Notes: a model not told the origin generated them from the letters alone. A stretch of 24,645 bases of DNA from Sphingomonas sp. UBA4766 (GCA_002403415.1 DHHS01000193.1:580-25224), one strand, 5' to 3'. Shown: positions 14,461-23,890, numbered from the stretch's first letter. Numbers and translations: made by a program.

Positions 14461-15120
14461 ATGCCGTCCCCCGTCCGTATTGCGCCGTCGATCCTGTCCG
14501 CCGATTTTGCCCGGCTGGGGGATGAAGTGCGCACCATCGACGCGGCCGGGGCCGATTGGATCCACGTCGACGTCATGGATGGTCATTTCGTGCCGAACAT
14601 CACCATCGGCCCGGCGGTTATCAAGGCGCTGCGTCCGCACACGGCCAAGCCGTTTGACGTCCACTTGATGATTTCGCCGGTCGATCCGTTGCTTGAGGCG
14701 TTTGCCGAAGCAGGCGCGGATACCATTACGGTGCATCCAGAGGCAGGCCCGCACCTTCACCGCACGATCCAGCGGATCAAGGCGCTGGGCAAGCGTGCGG
14801 GCGTGGTGCTGAATCCCGCGACGCCGGCCAAAATGCTCGACTATGTCCTGGAGGAAGTCGATCTGGTGCTGGTGATGAGCGTCAATCCCGGCTTCGGCGG
14901 GCAGAGCTTCATCCCCTCGCAGTTGAAGAAAATCGCCGCGATCCGCACGATGATCGACAAGCTGGGCAAGGCGATTGACCTTGAAGTCGATGGCGGCGTC
15001 GACCCCGCTACCGCGCGCGCGTGCGTGCAGGCGGGTGCCGATGCGCTGGTCGCGGGCACGGCCGTGTTTCGCGGCGGAGCCGATCATTATGCCGCCAATA
15101 TTGCCGCGCTGAGGGGATAG
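14461..15120 (+). CDS. rpe: Ribulose-phosphate 3-epimerase
   Basis: A 219-aa TIM-barrel enzyme interconverting D-ribulose 5-phosphate and D-xylulose 5-phosphate in the pentose phosphate pathway. The metal ligands are in place: His35 and Asp37 (WIHVDVMDG), His68 (FDVHLMI) and Asp177 (LEVDGGV). The family signatures MSVNPGFGGQ (139-148) and VAGTAVF are also present. The length is normal. It starts 44 bp after rsmB. Its TAG stop shares its last base with the GTG start of the next gene. Confidence 0.97.
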   Translation: MPSPVRIAPSILSADFARLGDEVRTIDAAGADWIHVDVMDGHFVPNITIGPAVIKALRPHTAKPFDVHLMISPVDPLLEAFAEAGADTITVHPEAGPHLHRTIQRIKALGKRAGVVLNPATPAKMLDYVLEEVDLVLVMSVNPGFGGQSFIPSQLKKIAAIRTMIDKLGKAIDLEVDGGVDPATARACVQAGADALVAGTAVFRGGADHYAANIAALRG

Positions 15121-16856
15121 TGGCCGATCACGATCCGCGCGACACGCTCATCGACACGATTGAGCAGGGCAAGAGGCTGATCCGGCTGGGCGGCGACAAG
15201 GGCTTGTCGCTGGCCGAGCGGCTGGCCGAGCGGATAAACCGGTTGGCGTGGCGCACGCCGCTGCACGGTTTGCGGCTGAACGGCAAGCACCCGCTCAAGC
15301 TGATCGCGGTCCCCGATGACCCGATCTTTGGCGATCCGACGCGTGGCAATGCGATGCTCGACGGGCGGATCGAGTGGATGGGCGAAGCGCGGGCGATTGC
15401 CGATCTCGACTTTGCGCGCCCCGACTGGTCGTCCGGCTTTGCCGAGTATGTGCACAGTTTTGCTTGGCTGCGCGATTTGTCGAGTGTTGCGACGCGGGCG
15501 CAGGGCGCGCCGATTGCCGAAGGGCTGATGCGCGCCTGGCTCGCCCGGCACGGCGAGCAAGTATCCGAACCCGCCTGGCGCGCCGACCTGATCGGGCGAC
15601 GTATCCTGTTCTGGGCGGCGCATGCCCCGCTCATCCTGTCGAGCGCCGATCTCGTCTATCGCTCCGCTGTGCTCAATGCGCTGGCGCGTGGCGCGCGCCA
15701 TCTTGACCGTAGCGCCGACAAGATGCCGCCGGGCACCGGTCGGGTGGCGGCGTGGTGCGGCGTGACCATGGCCGGGCTGTTGATCGCCGGCGGCGAACCG
15801 CGCCAACAGGGTGGCGAGGCAGGGTTGCAGCGCGCGCTCGCCACCGCAATCTTTCCTGATGGCGGCAATGTGCAACGCTCAGCGGTAGCACAGCTCGACC
15901 TCATCGCGCTGCTGACATTGCTGCGCGAGGGGTATCACGCCCGTCGGACTGAGCCACCGGCGTTTCTGGGCGAGGCATTGGCGCGGCTGGTCCCGGCGCT
16001 GCTCGGAGTGATGCATGGCGACCGCGCTTTGTCGAGCTGGCAGGGCGGCGGCCCGATGACCGCCGATGCGATCGCCGCAATCATCGATGCCTCTGGGGTG
16101 CGCACGCGGGCGCTGCGTCAGGCGCGCGATTGGGGCTATCAGCGGGTAAGTGCTTCGCAAAGCGTGCTCATTATCGATGCCGCCCCGCCGCCTGTCGCGC
16201 GGCTGGTCGAGGGGGGCTGCGGATCGACGCTGGCCTTTGAATTTTCCGAAGGGCCAGTGCGGTTGATCGTCAATTGCGGCGGCGCGCGCGCGATTATGCG
16301 CCCGGCCGCCAATCGCCTCGCCGAAGGGTTGCGGACAACGGCTGCGCATTCCACTTTGGTCGTCGGCGACAGCAATTCCACCGCGATCCACAGCGACGGC
16401 ACGCTAGGCAAGGGCGTGGTTGAAGTGGAGCTGAGCCGTCAAGAAAGCGAAACGTCGAGCCGGATCGAAGCAAGCCATGATGGCTATGCCCGCCGCTATG
16501 GCTTTGTCCACCGCCGCCAATTAGTGCTCGCAAGTGACGGGCGCGACTTGCGTGGGGACGACATGCTGTTGCCGGTGGGGCGCAAGAGCAGGCGGGGCGC
16601 GACGCCCTTTGCAGTGCGCTTTCACCTGGGGCTGGGGGTGGAGGCCACGCCGACCACCGATGGCATGGCCGCGTTGCTGCGGGTGCCGGGCGGCGCGTTG
16701 TGGCAATTCCGTTGCCGGGGCGGGACGCTCGCGATTGATGACAGCCTGTGGGTTGACGGGCTGGGCATGGCGCACCCGACACGGCAGTTGGTGATCGTTG
16801 GCGAAGCCCCCGGGGGTGGCGCGAGCGTCAGCTGGGTCTTGAAGCGCGCGCGTTGA
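15120..16856 (+). CDS. Heparinase II/III family protein
   Basis: A 578-aa protein with an all-helical alpha-toroid-like N-terminal half (to about 300) and a beta-rich C-terminal half of the heparinase II/III type. Landmarks are an early PDDPIFGDPTRGNAML region, then WSSGFAEYVHSFAWLRDL, and in the C-terminal half LIVNCGG..., RTTAAHSTLVVGDSNS and SHDGYARRYGFVHRRQL. The H-S-T-L and Y-x-x-x-x-G-x-x-H-x-R elements are typical. The family includes lyases for acidic polysaccharides, but this alphaproteobacterial type has no assigned substrate to my knowledge. No signal peptide is visible, which is odd for a polysaccharide lyase. The start is GTG 15120, overlapping the rpe stop by one base; the frame open further upstream lies inside rpe. 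purH follows after 44 bp. Confidence 0.85.
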   Translation: MADHDPRDTLIDTIEQGKRLIRLGGDKGLSLAERLAERINRLAWRTPLHGLRLNGKHPLKLIAVPDDPIFGDPTRGNAMLDGRIEWMGEARAIADLDFARPDWSSGFAEYVHSFAWLRDLSSVATRAQGAPIAEGLMRAWLARHGEQVSEPAWRADLIGRRILFWAAHAPLILSSADLVYRSAVLNALARGARHLDRSADKMPPGTGRVAAWCGVTMAGLLIAGGEPRQQGGEAGLQRALATAIFPDGGNVQRSAVAQLDLIALLTLLREGYHARRTEPPAFLGEALARLVPALLGVMHGDRALSSWQGGGPMTADAIAAIIDASGVRTRALRQARDWGYQRVSASQSVLIIDAAPPPVARLVEGGCGSTLAFEFSEGPVRLIVNCGGARAIMRPAANRLAEGLRTTAAHSTLVVGDSNSTAIHSDGTLGKGVVEVELSRQESETSSRIEASHDGYARRYGFVHRRQLVLASDGRDLRGDDMLLPVGRKSRRGATPFAVRFHLGLGVEATPTTDGMAALLRVPGGALWQFRCRGGTLAIDDSLWVDGLGMAHPTRQLVIVGEAPGGGASVSWVLKRAR

Positions 16857-16900
16857 GAGGCCAGAGCGGGACGACCACGCACCAGCGGAGCCCGATTGCC

Positions 16901-18472
16901 ATGACCACGATCCCTATTACCCGCGCGCTGCTGTCGGTGTCGGACAAGACCGGCATTGTTGATCTAGCGTCGGCGCTTGCGGCACGGGGGGTGGAGCTGG
17001 TGTCGACCGGTGGAACCGCCGCTACCTTGCGCGAGTCAGGGTTGATTGTACGCGACATCAGCGACCTGACCGGCTTCCCCGAAATGATGGACGGGCGCGT
17101 CAAGACGCTTCATCCCGTGGTGCATGGCGGCTTGCTCGCGGTGCGCAGCGACCCGACGCATCTGGCGGCAATGGCCGAGCACGGCATCGGTGCAATCGAC
17201 CTGGTTGTCGTCAATCTATATCCGTTTGAGGCGACGGTTGCGAAGGGCGCACCGCGCGACGATGTGGTCGAGAATATCGATATCGGTGGCCCGTCGATGG
17301 TGCGGTCGGCCGCCAAGAACCACGAATTTGTGGCCATTGTGACCGATCCGGCCGATTATGCGGTGGTCGCGCGCGGCGAGACGACGCTCGATGAGCGCAA
17401 GCGGCTGGCGGCTAAGGCGTTTGCGGCCACCGCCACTTATGATGCGATGATCGCGAGCTGGTTTGCCTTTGCCGATCAGGGGGAGGCGTATCCGCCCACA
17501 TTGCCGCTGATTCTGGAGCGGCCCGCGGCCTTGCGCTATGGTGAAAATCCGCATCAGTCCGCCGCGTTCTACCACCATCGCGGGCCATCGGCGCCGGGGA
17601 TTGGCACAGCGCGGCAAGTGCAGGGCAAGGCGCTGAGCTATAACAACTATAACGACGCCGATGCAGCACTCGCGCTGGCGGCGGAGTTTCGCAACGCCGC
17701 GCCAACCTGCGTCATCGTCAAACACGCCAACCCGTGCGGAGTTGCAACTGCTGCGACGATCGAAGCCGCTTATGCCGCAGCGCTTGCGTGCGATAGCGTC
17801 TCGGCCTTTGGCGGGATCATCGCGGTCAACCGCCCGCTGGATCGCGCGACCGCCGAAGCGATCTCCGGCATCTTTACCGAAGTCGTTGTTGCCCCTGACG
17901 CCGACGAAGCCGCGCAAGCGATCTTTGCTGCCAAGCCGAATTTGCGGCTGTTGCTGACCGGCGCCCTCCCCGATCCGGCGCGCCCGGGCCGCGAAGTGCG
18001 CGCGATCACCGGCGGCTGGCTGGTGCAGAGCCGCGACAATGGCGCAGTGGCTGCAGCCGACCTCACCTTGGTGACCAAGCGCGCGCCAACCGATCAGGAG
18101 CTGGCCGATGCGCTGTTTGCGTGGACGGTAGCCAAGCATGTAAAATCGAACGCGATTGTCTATGCGCTGGGCGGCGCGACCGCGGGCATCGGTGCGGGTC
18201 AGATGAATCGGCTCGAATCAGCGCGGATCGCGGCGTGGAAAGCGCGCGATGCGGCAGAAAAGGCGGGCTGGGCAGCGCCGCGCACGGTGGGTTCGGCGGT
18301 CGCCTCCGATGCGTTTTTCCCCTTTGCCGATGGCTTGCTGGCAGCGGTCGAAGCGGGGGCAACGACGGTCATTCAGCCGGGCGGGTCAATCCGTGATTCG
18401 GAAGTGATTGCCGCAGCAGACGATGCCGGGCTCGCGATGTTGTTCACCGGTATGCGGCATTTCCGGCACTAA
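16901..18472 (+). CDS. purH: Bifunctional AICAR transformylase / IMP cyclohydrolase
   Basis: A 523-aa cytoplasmic enzyme for the last two steps of IMP synthesis. The N-terminal MGS-like cyclohydrolase domain (1 to about 195) has ALLSVSDKTGIV, VSTGGTA and GRVKTLHPVVHGG. The C-terminal transformylase domain has the K-H-x-N-P-C-G catalytic motif at 274-280, and LRYGENPHQ (211-219) at its entrance. The length is normal. The start at 16901 is chosen because conserved sequence begins at once and GGAG lies 10 nt upstream; the open frame to 16853 is not needed. The TAA stop overlaps the stop of the convergent flippase gene. Confidence 0.97.
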   Translation: MTTIPITRALLSVSDKTGIVDLASALAARGVELVSTGGTAATLRESGLIVRDISDLTGFPEMMDGRVKTLHPVVHGGLLAVRSDPTHLAAMAEHGIGAIDLVVVNLYPFEATVAKGAPRDDVVENIDIGGPSMVRSAAKNHEFVAIVTDPADYAVVARGETTLDERKRLAAKAFAATATYDAMIASWFAFADQGEAYPPTLPLILERPAALRYGENPHQSAAFYHHRGPSAPGIGTARQVQGKALSYNNYNDADAALALAAEFRNAAPTCVIVKHANPCGVATAATIEAAYAAALACDSVSAFGGIIAVNRPLDRATAEAISGIFTEVVVAPDADEAAQAIFAAKPNLRLLLTGALPDPARPGREVRAITGGWLVQSRDNGAVAAADLTLVTKRAPTDQELADALFAWTVAKHVKSNAIVYALGGATAGIGAGQMNRLESARIAAWKARDAAEKAGWAAPRTVGSAVASDAFFPFADGLLAAVEAGATTVIQPGGSIRDSEVIAAADDAGLAMLFTGMRHFRH

Positions 18473-19962
18473 CCTCCCGCCTTGGGCATGCCGCCAAACA
18501 GCGCACGATCCTCCAGGCCAAAAGCGAGCCGCCAGATCACGAACAAATAGCTTGCCGCAATCGCGGGCAGGCCGAAGACCAGCTCGGCCCATTCGAGACG
18601 TTGGGGAAGCGCGGTGAACACGCTGCCGACGGCAATCGCGACGCCTGCCGCCACCGCCAATTGCCACCGCCACCCTGACACCGACGCCCCGAGCAAGCGG
18701 CCAAGCAGCCACGCCTTGATGAGCGACGTCAACGCGAGCGACAGCATCAGTGCGATCGCGGGCCCCGCCGCCTGATAGTTATCGGGCCATCCCCAGCCAC
18801 GCATCAGGTAGATGAGCGCAAAGCTAAGCGCGACCTGCACGCCGAGCATCACCCCCGAAATCAGCAGATTCCAATGCCGTGCAACGTAGACCAGCGCACT
18901 TTCGCAGGTGGACGCAGTGGCCGCCAGCACTTCGGCGGTCAGCAGAAACGCCAGCGCGGCGGTTCCGTAAACGAACTGCGGGCCGATCGTGCCCATCACC
19001 GCCTTGCCTGGAATCGACCCCATCAGTGCAAGGCCCCCCTGCGCCGCCATGATCCAGAACCCGACCTGGCGCACTTGCGCGGCCACTGCGGCGCGGTCGC
19101 CCGCCGCCAACCTTTGCGTAATTACCGGCCCCAAAATCGGGTCGAAACTGGTTTTCAACCGTCCGGGGAGCGAGGCAATCTGCTGCGCCATATAATAAAT
19201 GCCGACAATGGCGGGTGGAAAGAGCTGGCCCAGGATGAAGCGGTCGACGTTGCGCGTCGCCCATTCGATCGCGTCGGCCCCCGCCAGCGGCACATTTTGC
19301 CAGGCAAGTCCCGCAATCGTCGCCAGTCGCGGCTTCCACCCGACCGGTATGCCATAGCTGCGCAGGAACGGGATGAGTGACGCAACTACCGCCGCCAGCA
19401 TTGACAGCATATACGCAATCTCAAGTCCGCTCGCCGGATCGACATACCAGAGCGGCACCGACGCGATGCTGATCGTCCATGGCTCGATCACTGCGCGCGC
19501 CGTTACTGTCGCGCGCAGATTATGGCGATAAGCGAGCGCCGCCAGGCTGATATCCGACCAAGCGATGGCAACGATGATCGCGGGCATCCAAAAGGCGATG
19601 CCGACAGGCACTGCGCCGCGATACATGATCTGCGGAAACGAAAACAGCAGCAAGCTGGCAATGATCGACGCAAACAGCGCGACGACCAGCGCGTCCCACG
19701 CGACATGGGCGTGCGGGCGATCGGTGGTGGACAATGCCTGAGCGAGCCCACGCTTCATCCCCAGGGTGGCGACGAGAGCTGCCAACTCCACCGCCACCAC
19801 GGCGAGCGCAAATTTCCCGACCGTATCGGCCCCGTAAAGCCGTCCGGCGACGAACAGAAACGGCACCCGAGCTGCCAGCCGAAGCGCAAAGCCGAGCACA
19901 TTGGTGCGCCCGCCCTTCGCAAGTGCTGCAATATCGTCGGCGGGTGCGTTCGCCGTCGTCAA
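18469..19962 (-). CDS. Polysaccharide/lipid-linked oligosaccharide flippase-like protein (Wzx/MVF superfamily)
   Basis: A 497-aa integral membrane protein with about 12-14 hydrophobic helices, similar in layout to O-antigen and exopolysaccharide flippases of the MOP superfamily. The N-terminal helix pair includes FALRLAARVPFLFVAGRLYG, the central loop contains LPGRLKTSFDPILGPVI, and the C-terminal half has further helix pairs. It would move lipid-linked glycans across the inner membrane; the substrate is unknown. The start is a TTG at 19962 whose TTGA overlap with the polA stop indicates translational coupling; the first in-frame ATG is 68 codons later and would remove two helices. No other glycan genes are nearby except the heparinase-like gene, so its role is open. 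Confidence 0.82.
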   Translation of the reverse strand: MTTANAPADDIAALAKGGRTNVLGFALRLAARVPFLFVAGRLYGADTVGKFALAVVAVELAALVATLGMKRGLAQALSTTDRPHAHVAWDALVVALFASIIASLLLFSFPQIMYRGAVPVGIAFWMPAIIVAIAWSDISLAALAYRHNLRATVTARAVIEPWTISIASVPLWYVDPASGLEIAYMLSMLAAVVASLIPFLRSYGIPVGWKPRLATIAGLAWQNVPLAGADAIEWATRNVDRFILGQLFPPAIVGIYYMAQQIASLPGRLKTSFDPILGPVITQRLAAGDRAAVAAQVRQVGFWIMAAQGGLALMGSIPGKAVMGTIGPQFVYGTAALAFLLTAEVLAATASTCESALVYVARHWNLLISGVMLGVQVALSFALIYLMRGWGWPDNYQAAGPAIALMLSLALTSLIKAWLLGRLLGASVSGWRWQLAVAAGVAIAVGSVFTALPQRLEWAELVFGLPAIAASYLFVIWRLAFGLEDRALFGGMPKAGG

Positions 19963-22718
19963 TGCGCAGCCCCCCAGCTTGCCCCCGTGCCAATCTCGAC
20001 CCCCAGCGGCACCGACAGGGCGATTGCGGGTTCAGCGGCGGTTGCCATGACGCGCTCGATCACCGGGCGGGCGGCCATCACATCGCGCTTGGGCAACTCG
20101 AAAACCAGTTCGTCATGCACCTGGAGCAGCATCCTGACGTCATGCAGGCCCGCCTTGGCGAGTGCTGGGCCCATGCGCACCATCGCGCGCTTGATGATGT
20201 CGGCGCTCGTCCCCTGAATGGGCGCGTTGATCGCGGCGCGCTCGGCTCCCTGGCGCTCGTGCTGGACTGCGGATTTCAGACGCGGAAACCAGCATTTGCG
20301 ACCAAACAGCGTCTCGGTATAGCCGTGGTCGCGCGCGGCTTGTGTTGTCTCGGCGATATAGCGGTTGATACCGGGGAAGCGATCGAAATAGCGGTCGATC
20401 ATCGCTTGCGCCTCATCCGGGCTGACGTCGAGCCGCCCGGCAAGGCCCCAGCGGCTGATGCCATACAGGATCGCAAAGTTGATCGTCTTCGCCCGACCGC
20501 GCGTGTCGCGGTTGACCTCGCCGAACAGCTCCTGCGCTGTCATCGAATGGATGTCGGCGCCGCTCGCGAACGCGTCCCGCAGAGCAGGCACATCGGCCAT
20601 GTGCGCGGCCAGCCGCAGCTCGATCTGCGAATAATCGGCGGCGAGCAGGACATTGCCGGGTTCCGCCACAAACGCCTCGCGAATCTGGCGGCCCGTCTCG
20701 GCGCGGATCGGGATGTTTTGCAGATTGGGGTCGGTGGAGGACAGCCGCCCGGTCTGTGCGCCGGTCAGTGAATAGCTGGTATGGACGCGGCCTGTCAGCG
20801 GATTGATTTGGGCCTGCAGCGCGTCGGTATAGGTTGACTTGAGCTTGGCGACCTGCCGCCAATCGAGCACGCGCGCGGCGATGACCGCGCCCGGCGAGCT
20901 TTTGTCGACGGCAATTTTTTCAAGCTCGGTCACGTCCGTCGAATAGATGCCCGATTTGCCCTTGCGCCCCCCCTTTATGCCCATGCGCTCGAACAAGACT
21001 TCGCCCAGTTGTTTGGGGCTGCCGATGGTAAAGGAGCCACCGGCGAGGCCGTGGATCTCGGCTTCGAGCGCCGTCATCTGCGCAGCAAATTCGCCCGACA
21101 ATTGCGCCAGCCGATCGCGGTCGACGCAAATGCCGTGCCGCTCCATTTGCGCGATAACGGGGGCGAGCGGCCGGTCGACCAGTTCGTAAACCCGGGTCGC
21201 CCCCTCGCCCGCCAGCCGGGGCTTGAACCGCTGCCACAGCCGCAGCGTGACATCGGCGTCCTCGGCGGCATAGCGGGTCGCTGTTTTCAAGTCGATTTCG
21301 GCAAAGCCGCGCTGGCTTTTCCCCGAACCCACCACATCCTTGAACGCAATGCATTTGTGGCCCAGATGTGCGAGCGCCAGCTCGTCCATGCCGTGTCCGT
21401 GCAGGCCGGCATCAAGGTCGAAGCTCATCAGGATCGTGTCGTCGAACGGCGCGACGTCGATGCCCAGCCGCCCCAGCACGATCATGTCATATTTGAGGTT
21501 ATGGCCGATCTTGAGCACCCCAGGCGCCTCCAGCAGCGGTTTCAGCCGGGCAAGCGCCGTACCCATGTCGATCTGCTCGGGCGTTTCGGCGAACATGTCG
21601 GTACCGCCATGTGCGAGCGGGATATAGCAAGCGATGTTGGGCGCGAGCGCAAGGCTGATCCCGACGAGCGACGCTTGCGTCGCGTCGATCCCTGTCGTTT
21701 CGGTGTCGATCGCGAGCCAACCCTGATGATGGCCCTGCGCGATCCAGCGGTCGAGCGCGTCGAGCGTCGTCACCGTCTCATATCCGTCGAGGTTGATCGC
21801 TGCCGCCTCGGCAGGCGCTGCATTATCTGGTGGCGTGGACAGCGCACCGTCGGGCGCGGATGCCGACAGCTTGGCCAGCAGCGAGCGAAAGCCGTGATGG
21901 TCAAGGAACGCGCGCAGCGGCGCATCGGGGATCCCCTTCAGCGCGAGCGCGTCGAGCGGCTCGGCCAGCGGCGCATCATCCTTTAGCGTCACCAGCACCC
22001 GGCTGAGCCGCGCCATTTCGGCATGGTCGATCAGATTGTCGCGCAGCTTGCCCGGCTTCATCGCGGGCGCGGCGGCCAGCACCGCTTCCAAATCGCCATG
22101 GTCGAGGATAAGCTTGGCCGCGGTCTTTGGCCCCACGCCGGGGACGCCCGGCACATTGTCGACGCTATCGCCCATCAGTGCGAGCACATCGCCCAGCCGG
22201 TCTGGCCCGACGCCGAACTTCTCGATAACATGCTCGGCACCGAGCCGCCGGTTATTCATCGTGTCGTAAAGGTCGAGGCCAGGCTCGATCAACTGCATCA
22301 AATCCTTGTCGCTCGACACGATTGTCACCAACCACCCTTGCGCGAGCGCGGCCTTGGCATAGCTCGCGATAATGTCGTCGGCTTCCAGCCCTGCTTCCTC
22401 GATACAGGGCAGGCTGAACGCGCGGGTCGCGTCGCGGATCATCGGGAATTGGGGCACCAGATCCTCAGGCGCGGGTGGGCGTTGCGCCTTATACTGGTCA
22501 TACAGATCGTTGCGGAATGAATGGCTGCCCTTGTCGAGCACGACCGCCATGTGAGTGGGTCCATCGGCCTGGTTCAGCTCGTCAACCAGCTTCCACAGCA
22601 TCGCGGTATAGCCGTAGACCGCGCCCACCGGCTGGCCATGCTTGTTGGTCAGTGGCGGCAGCCGGTGATAGGCGCGAAAAATATAGCCGGAGCCGTCGAC
22701 GAGATAGAGATGGGGCAT
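19959..22718 (-). CDS. polA: DNA polymerase I
   Basis: A 919-aa polymerase with all three activities. The 5' nuclease domain (1 to about 285) carries YLVDGSGYIFRA, EADDIIA, SSDKDL and the helix-hairpin-helix GVPGVGPKTA. The 3'-5' exonuclease appears intact: Asp338 and Glu340 in AIDTETT, N-x-x-x-D at Asn407/Asp411, and the later YAAEDAD. The polymerase domain has motif A (DYSQIELRLAAH), motif B (RGRAKTINFAILYGIS) and motif C (His-Asp-Glu near 868-870 in LQVHDELVF). The start at 22718 is chosen over 22736 because conserved sequence (MPHLYLVDGSG) begins there. It lies 71 bp after the beta-lactamase-like gene and overlaps the flippase start. Confidence 0.98.
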   Translation of the reverse strand: MPHLYLVDGSGYIFRAYHRLPPLTNKHGQPVGAVYGYTAMLWKLVDELNQADGPTHMAVVLDKGSHSFRNDLYDQYKAQRPPAPEDLVPQFPMIRDATRAFSLPCIEEAGLEADDIIASYAKAALAQGWLVTIVSSDKDLMQLIEPGLDLYDTMNNRRLGAEHVIEKFGVGPDRLGDVLALMGDSVDNVPGVPGVGPKTAAKLILDHGDLEAVLAAAPAMKPGKLRDNLIDHAEMARLSRVLVTLKDDAPLAEPLDALALKGIPDAPLRAFLDHHGFRSLLAKLSASAPDGALSTPPDNAAPAEAAAINLDGYETVTTLDALDRWIAQGHHQGWLAIDTETTGIDATQASLVGISLALAPNIACYIPLAHGGTDMFAETPEQIDMGTALARLKPLLEAPGVLKIGHNLKYDMIVLGRLGIDVAPFDDTILMSFDLDAGLHGHGMDELALAHLGHKCIAFKDVVGSGKSQRGFAEIDLKTATRYAAEDADVTLRLWQRFKPRLAGEGATRVYELVDRPLAPVIAQMERHGICVDRDRLAQLSGEFAAQMTALEAEIHGLAGGSFTIGSPKQLGEVLFERMGIKGGRKGKSGIYSTDVTELEKIAVDKSSPGAVIAARVLDWRQVAKLKSTYTDALQAQINPLTGRVHTSYSLTGAQTGRLSSTDPNLQNIPIRAETGRQIREAFVAEPGNVLLAADYSQIELRLAAHMADVPALRDAFASGADIHSMTAQELFGEVNRDTRGRAKTINFAILYGISRWGLAGRLDVSPDEAQAMIDRYFDRFPGINRYIAETTQAARDHGYTETLFGRKCWFPRLKSAVQHERQGAERAAINAPIQGTSADIIKRAMVRMGPALAKAGLHDVRMLLQVHDELVFELPKRDVMAARPVIERVMATAAEPAIALSVPLGVEIGTGASWGAAH

Positions 22719-22789
22719 TGTGCTTCGATAGCCCAAGCGTTGTCGGTGACAAAGCCGAACTTCGCAGCAGCGACGGCGGGGGCGTGGCG

Positions 22790-23875
22790 TTAGAGATGCG
22801 TGGCGATCACGCTGGCGACGACGGCGTGCATCAGCGCCTGTCGCTCTCGCACCGGACGCGGCGTATCGCCGATCATCACCGCAATCGCATAGGACCGGCC
22901 ATCGGGCGCGCTCAGGATGCCGACATCATTATAGCCCGCCGTCCGTCCTGCCAGGTCCTGGCCCGTTCCGGTCTTGTGGCCAAAGCGCCAGCCCGGCGGC
23001 ACCGCGCCCGCCAGCCGTTGCTTGCCGGTCTTGGCCAATTCCATCGTGTCGATCAGATAACGGGTCGAGGGCGCGGACAGGATTGCCCCGCGCTTGAGCT
23101 TGGCAAGGGCGGCGGTGACCGCGACGGGCGCCGCGCCGTCGGGCGGATCGGCGACATAGGCTTGATAGGCCTTGACCCGCGTGTCGAGCGGCAAGCTTGC
23201 GCGCGCGCGGATAAAGCCATTGCCGGTCGCGAATTCGGGCTGCCACAAAAGCCCCGCAGTCTGGCTTTGCAACAAGCGTTCGCCGGGGCCGAATTTGATC
23301 GTGCCCAGCCCCTTGCGACGAATGAAGCCGCGCACCGCCTCTGGTCCCCCGACCAAGCGCAACAGCCGGTCGTTGGCGGTATTGTCGCTCTGCGTCAGCG
23401 CTCGTTGGAGCAATTCGCCCACCGTCGCCTGATACCCGTCGCCGCGCACCATCGCCGCGATCGGTTGATGAAACAGCGTCAGATCCTCACGCGTGACCTT
23501 GACCGGATCGTCGAGCCGCAGCCGTCCCTGATCGGCGGCGTCAAGCACGGTCATCGCCACCCACAGCTTGCTGACGCTTTGTTGCGGCAGGGGGATGTCG
23601 CCATTGGTGGCCACTTGCCAGTCCAGATCGATGCTGCGCACCGCAATCCCGAGCTTGCCGTCAAAGCCGCGCGCGAGTTCGTTGACGGCCGCGACCAGCG
23701 CGGCGGGCGCAGCGGGTGGCAAGGGCATGGATGCGGCGGCTTTGGGTGATGCAAGGCTGAACCCCGGAATCGGGACGGGCAGCGCAGTGCGGCTCATCTG
23801 GGGCGCTTGCGTCGTCTGGCATCCCGCAAGCGCGGCAATTGCCATAGCCGCGCCAAACAGCGCGCGGTGATGCAC
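22790..23875 (-). CDS. Class A beta-lactamase-like serine hydrolase lipoprotein
   Basis: A 361-aa protein starting at GTG 23875, with a clear lipoprotein signal (basic HHR, hydrophobic run, LAGC with Cys19) followed by a Pro/Ala-rich linker to about residue 58. Class A motifs are S-V-S-K (100-103), S-D-N (163-165) and K-T-G-T (301-304). A Glu199 in E-R-L-L-Q falls where the omega-loop E-x-x-L-N is expected. The SDN-KTG distance is about 34 residues longer than in TEM, from an insertion after the omega loop. The start was chosen from the ribosome binding site; ATG 23917 would put about 14 extra residues before the signal. It may be a true beta-lactamase or a non-resistance serine hydrolase. 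It is periplasmic, and probably outer-membrane anchored. Confidence 0.83.
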   Translation of the reverse strand: MHHRALFGAAMAIAALAGCQTTQAPQMSRTALPVPIPGFSLASPKAAASMPLPPAAPAALVAAVNELARGFDGKLGIAVRSIDLDWQVATNGDIPLPQQSVSKLWVAMTVLDAADQGRLRLDDPVKVTREDLTLFHQPIAAMVRGDGYQATVGELLQRALTQSDNTANDRLLRLVGGPEAVRGFIRRKGLGTIKFGPGERLLQSQTAGLLWQPEFATGNGFIRARASLPLDTRVKAYQAYVADPPDGAAPVAVTAALAKLKRGAILSAPSTRYLIDTMELAKTGKQRLAGAVPPGWRFGHKTGTGQDLAGRTAGYNDVGILSAPDGRSYAIAVMIGDTPRPVRERQALMHAVVASVIATHL

Positions 23876-23883
23876 CGCGTTAA

Positions 23884-23890
23884 CCTTCTC
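23884..23890 (-). promoter_or_regulatory. Ribosome binding site of the beta-lactamase-like gene
   Basis: GAGAAGG on the minus strand ends 8 nt before GTG 23875. It supports this start over the in-frame ATG 23917 and the codon at 23950, and it puts the lipoprotein signal at the true N-terminus. Confidence 0.65.

Noticed and set aside
22790..23875. Idea that the beta-lactamase-like protein lacks the omega-loop glutamate.
   Set aside because: Alignment by eye from the S-D-N-T-A and G-G-P segments puts Glu199 within one residue of the expected position, so loss of the base is not supported.
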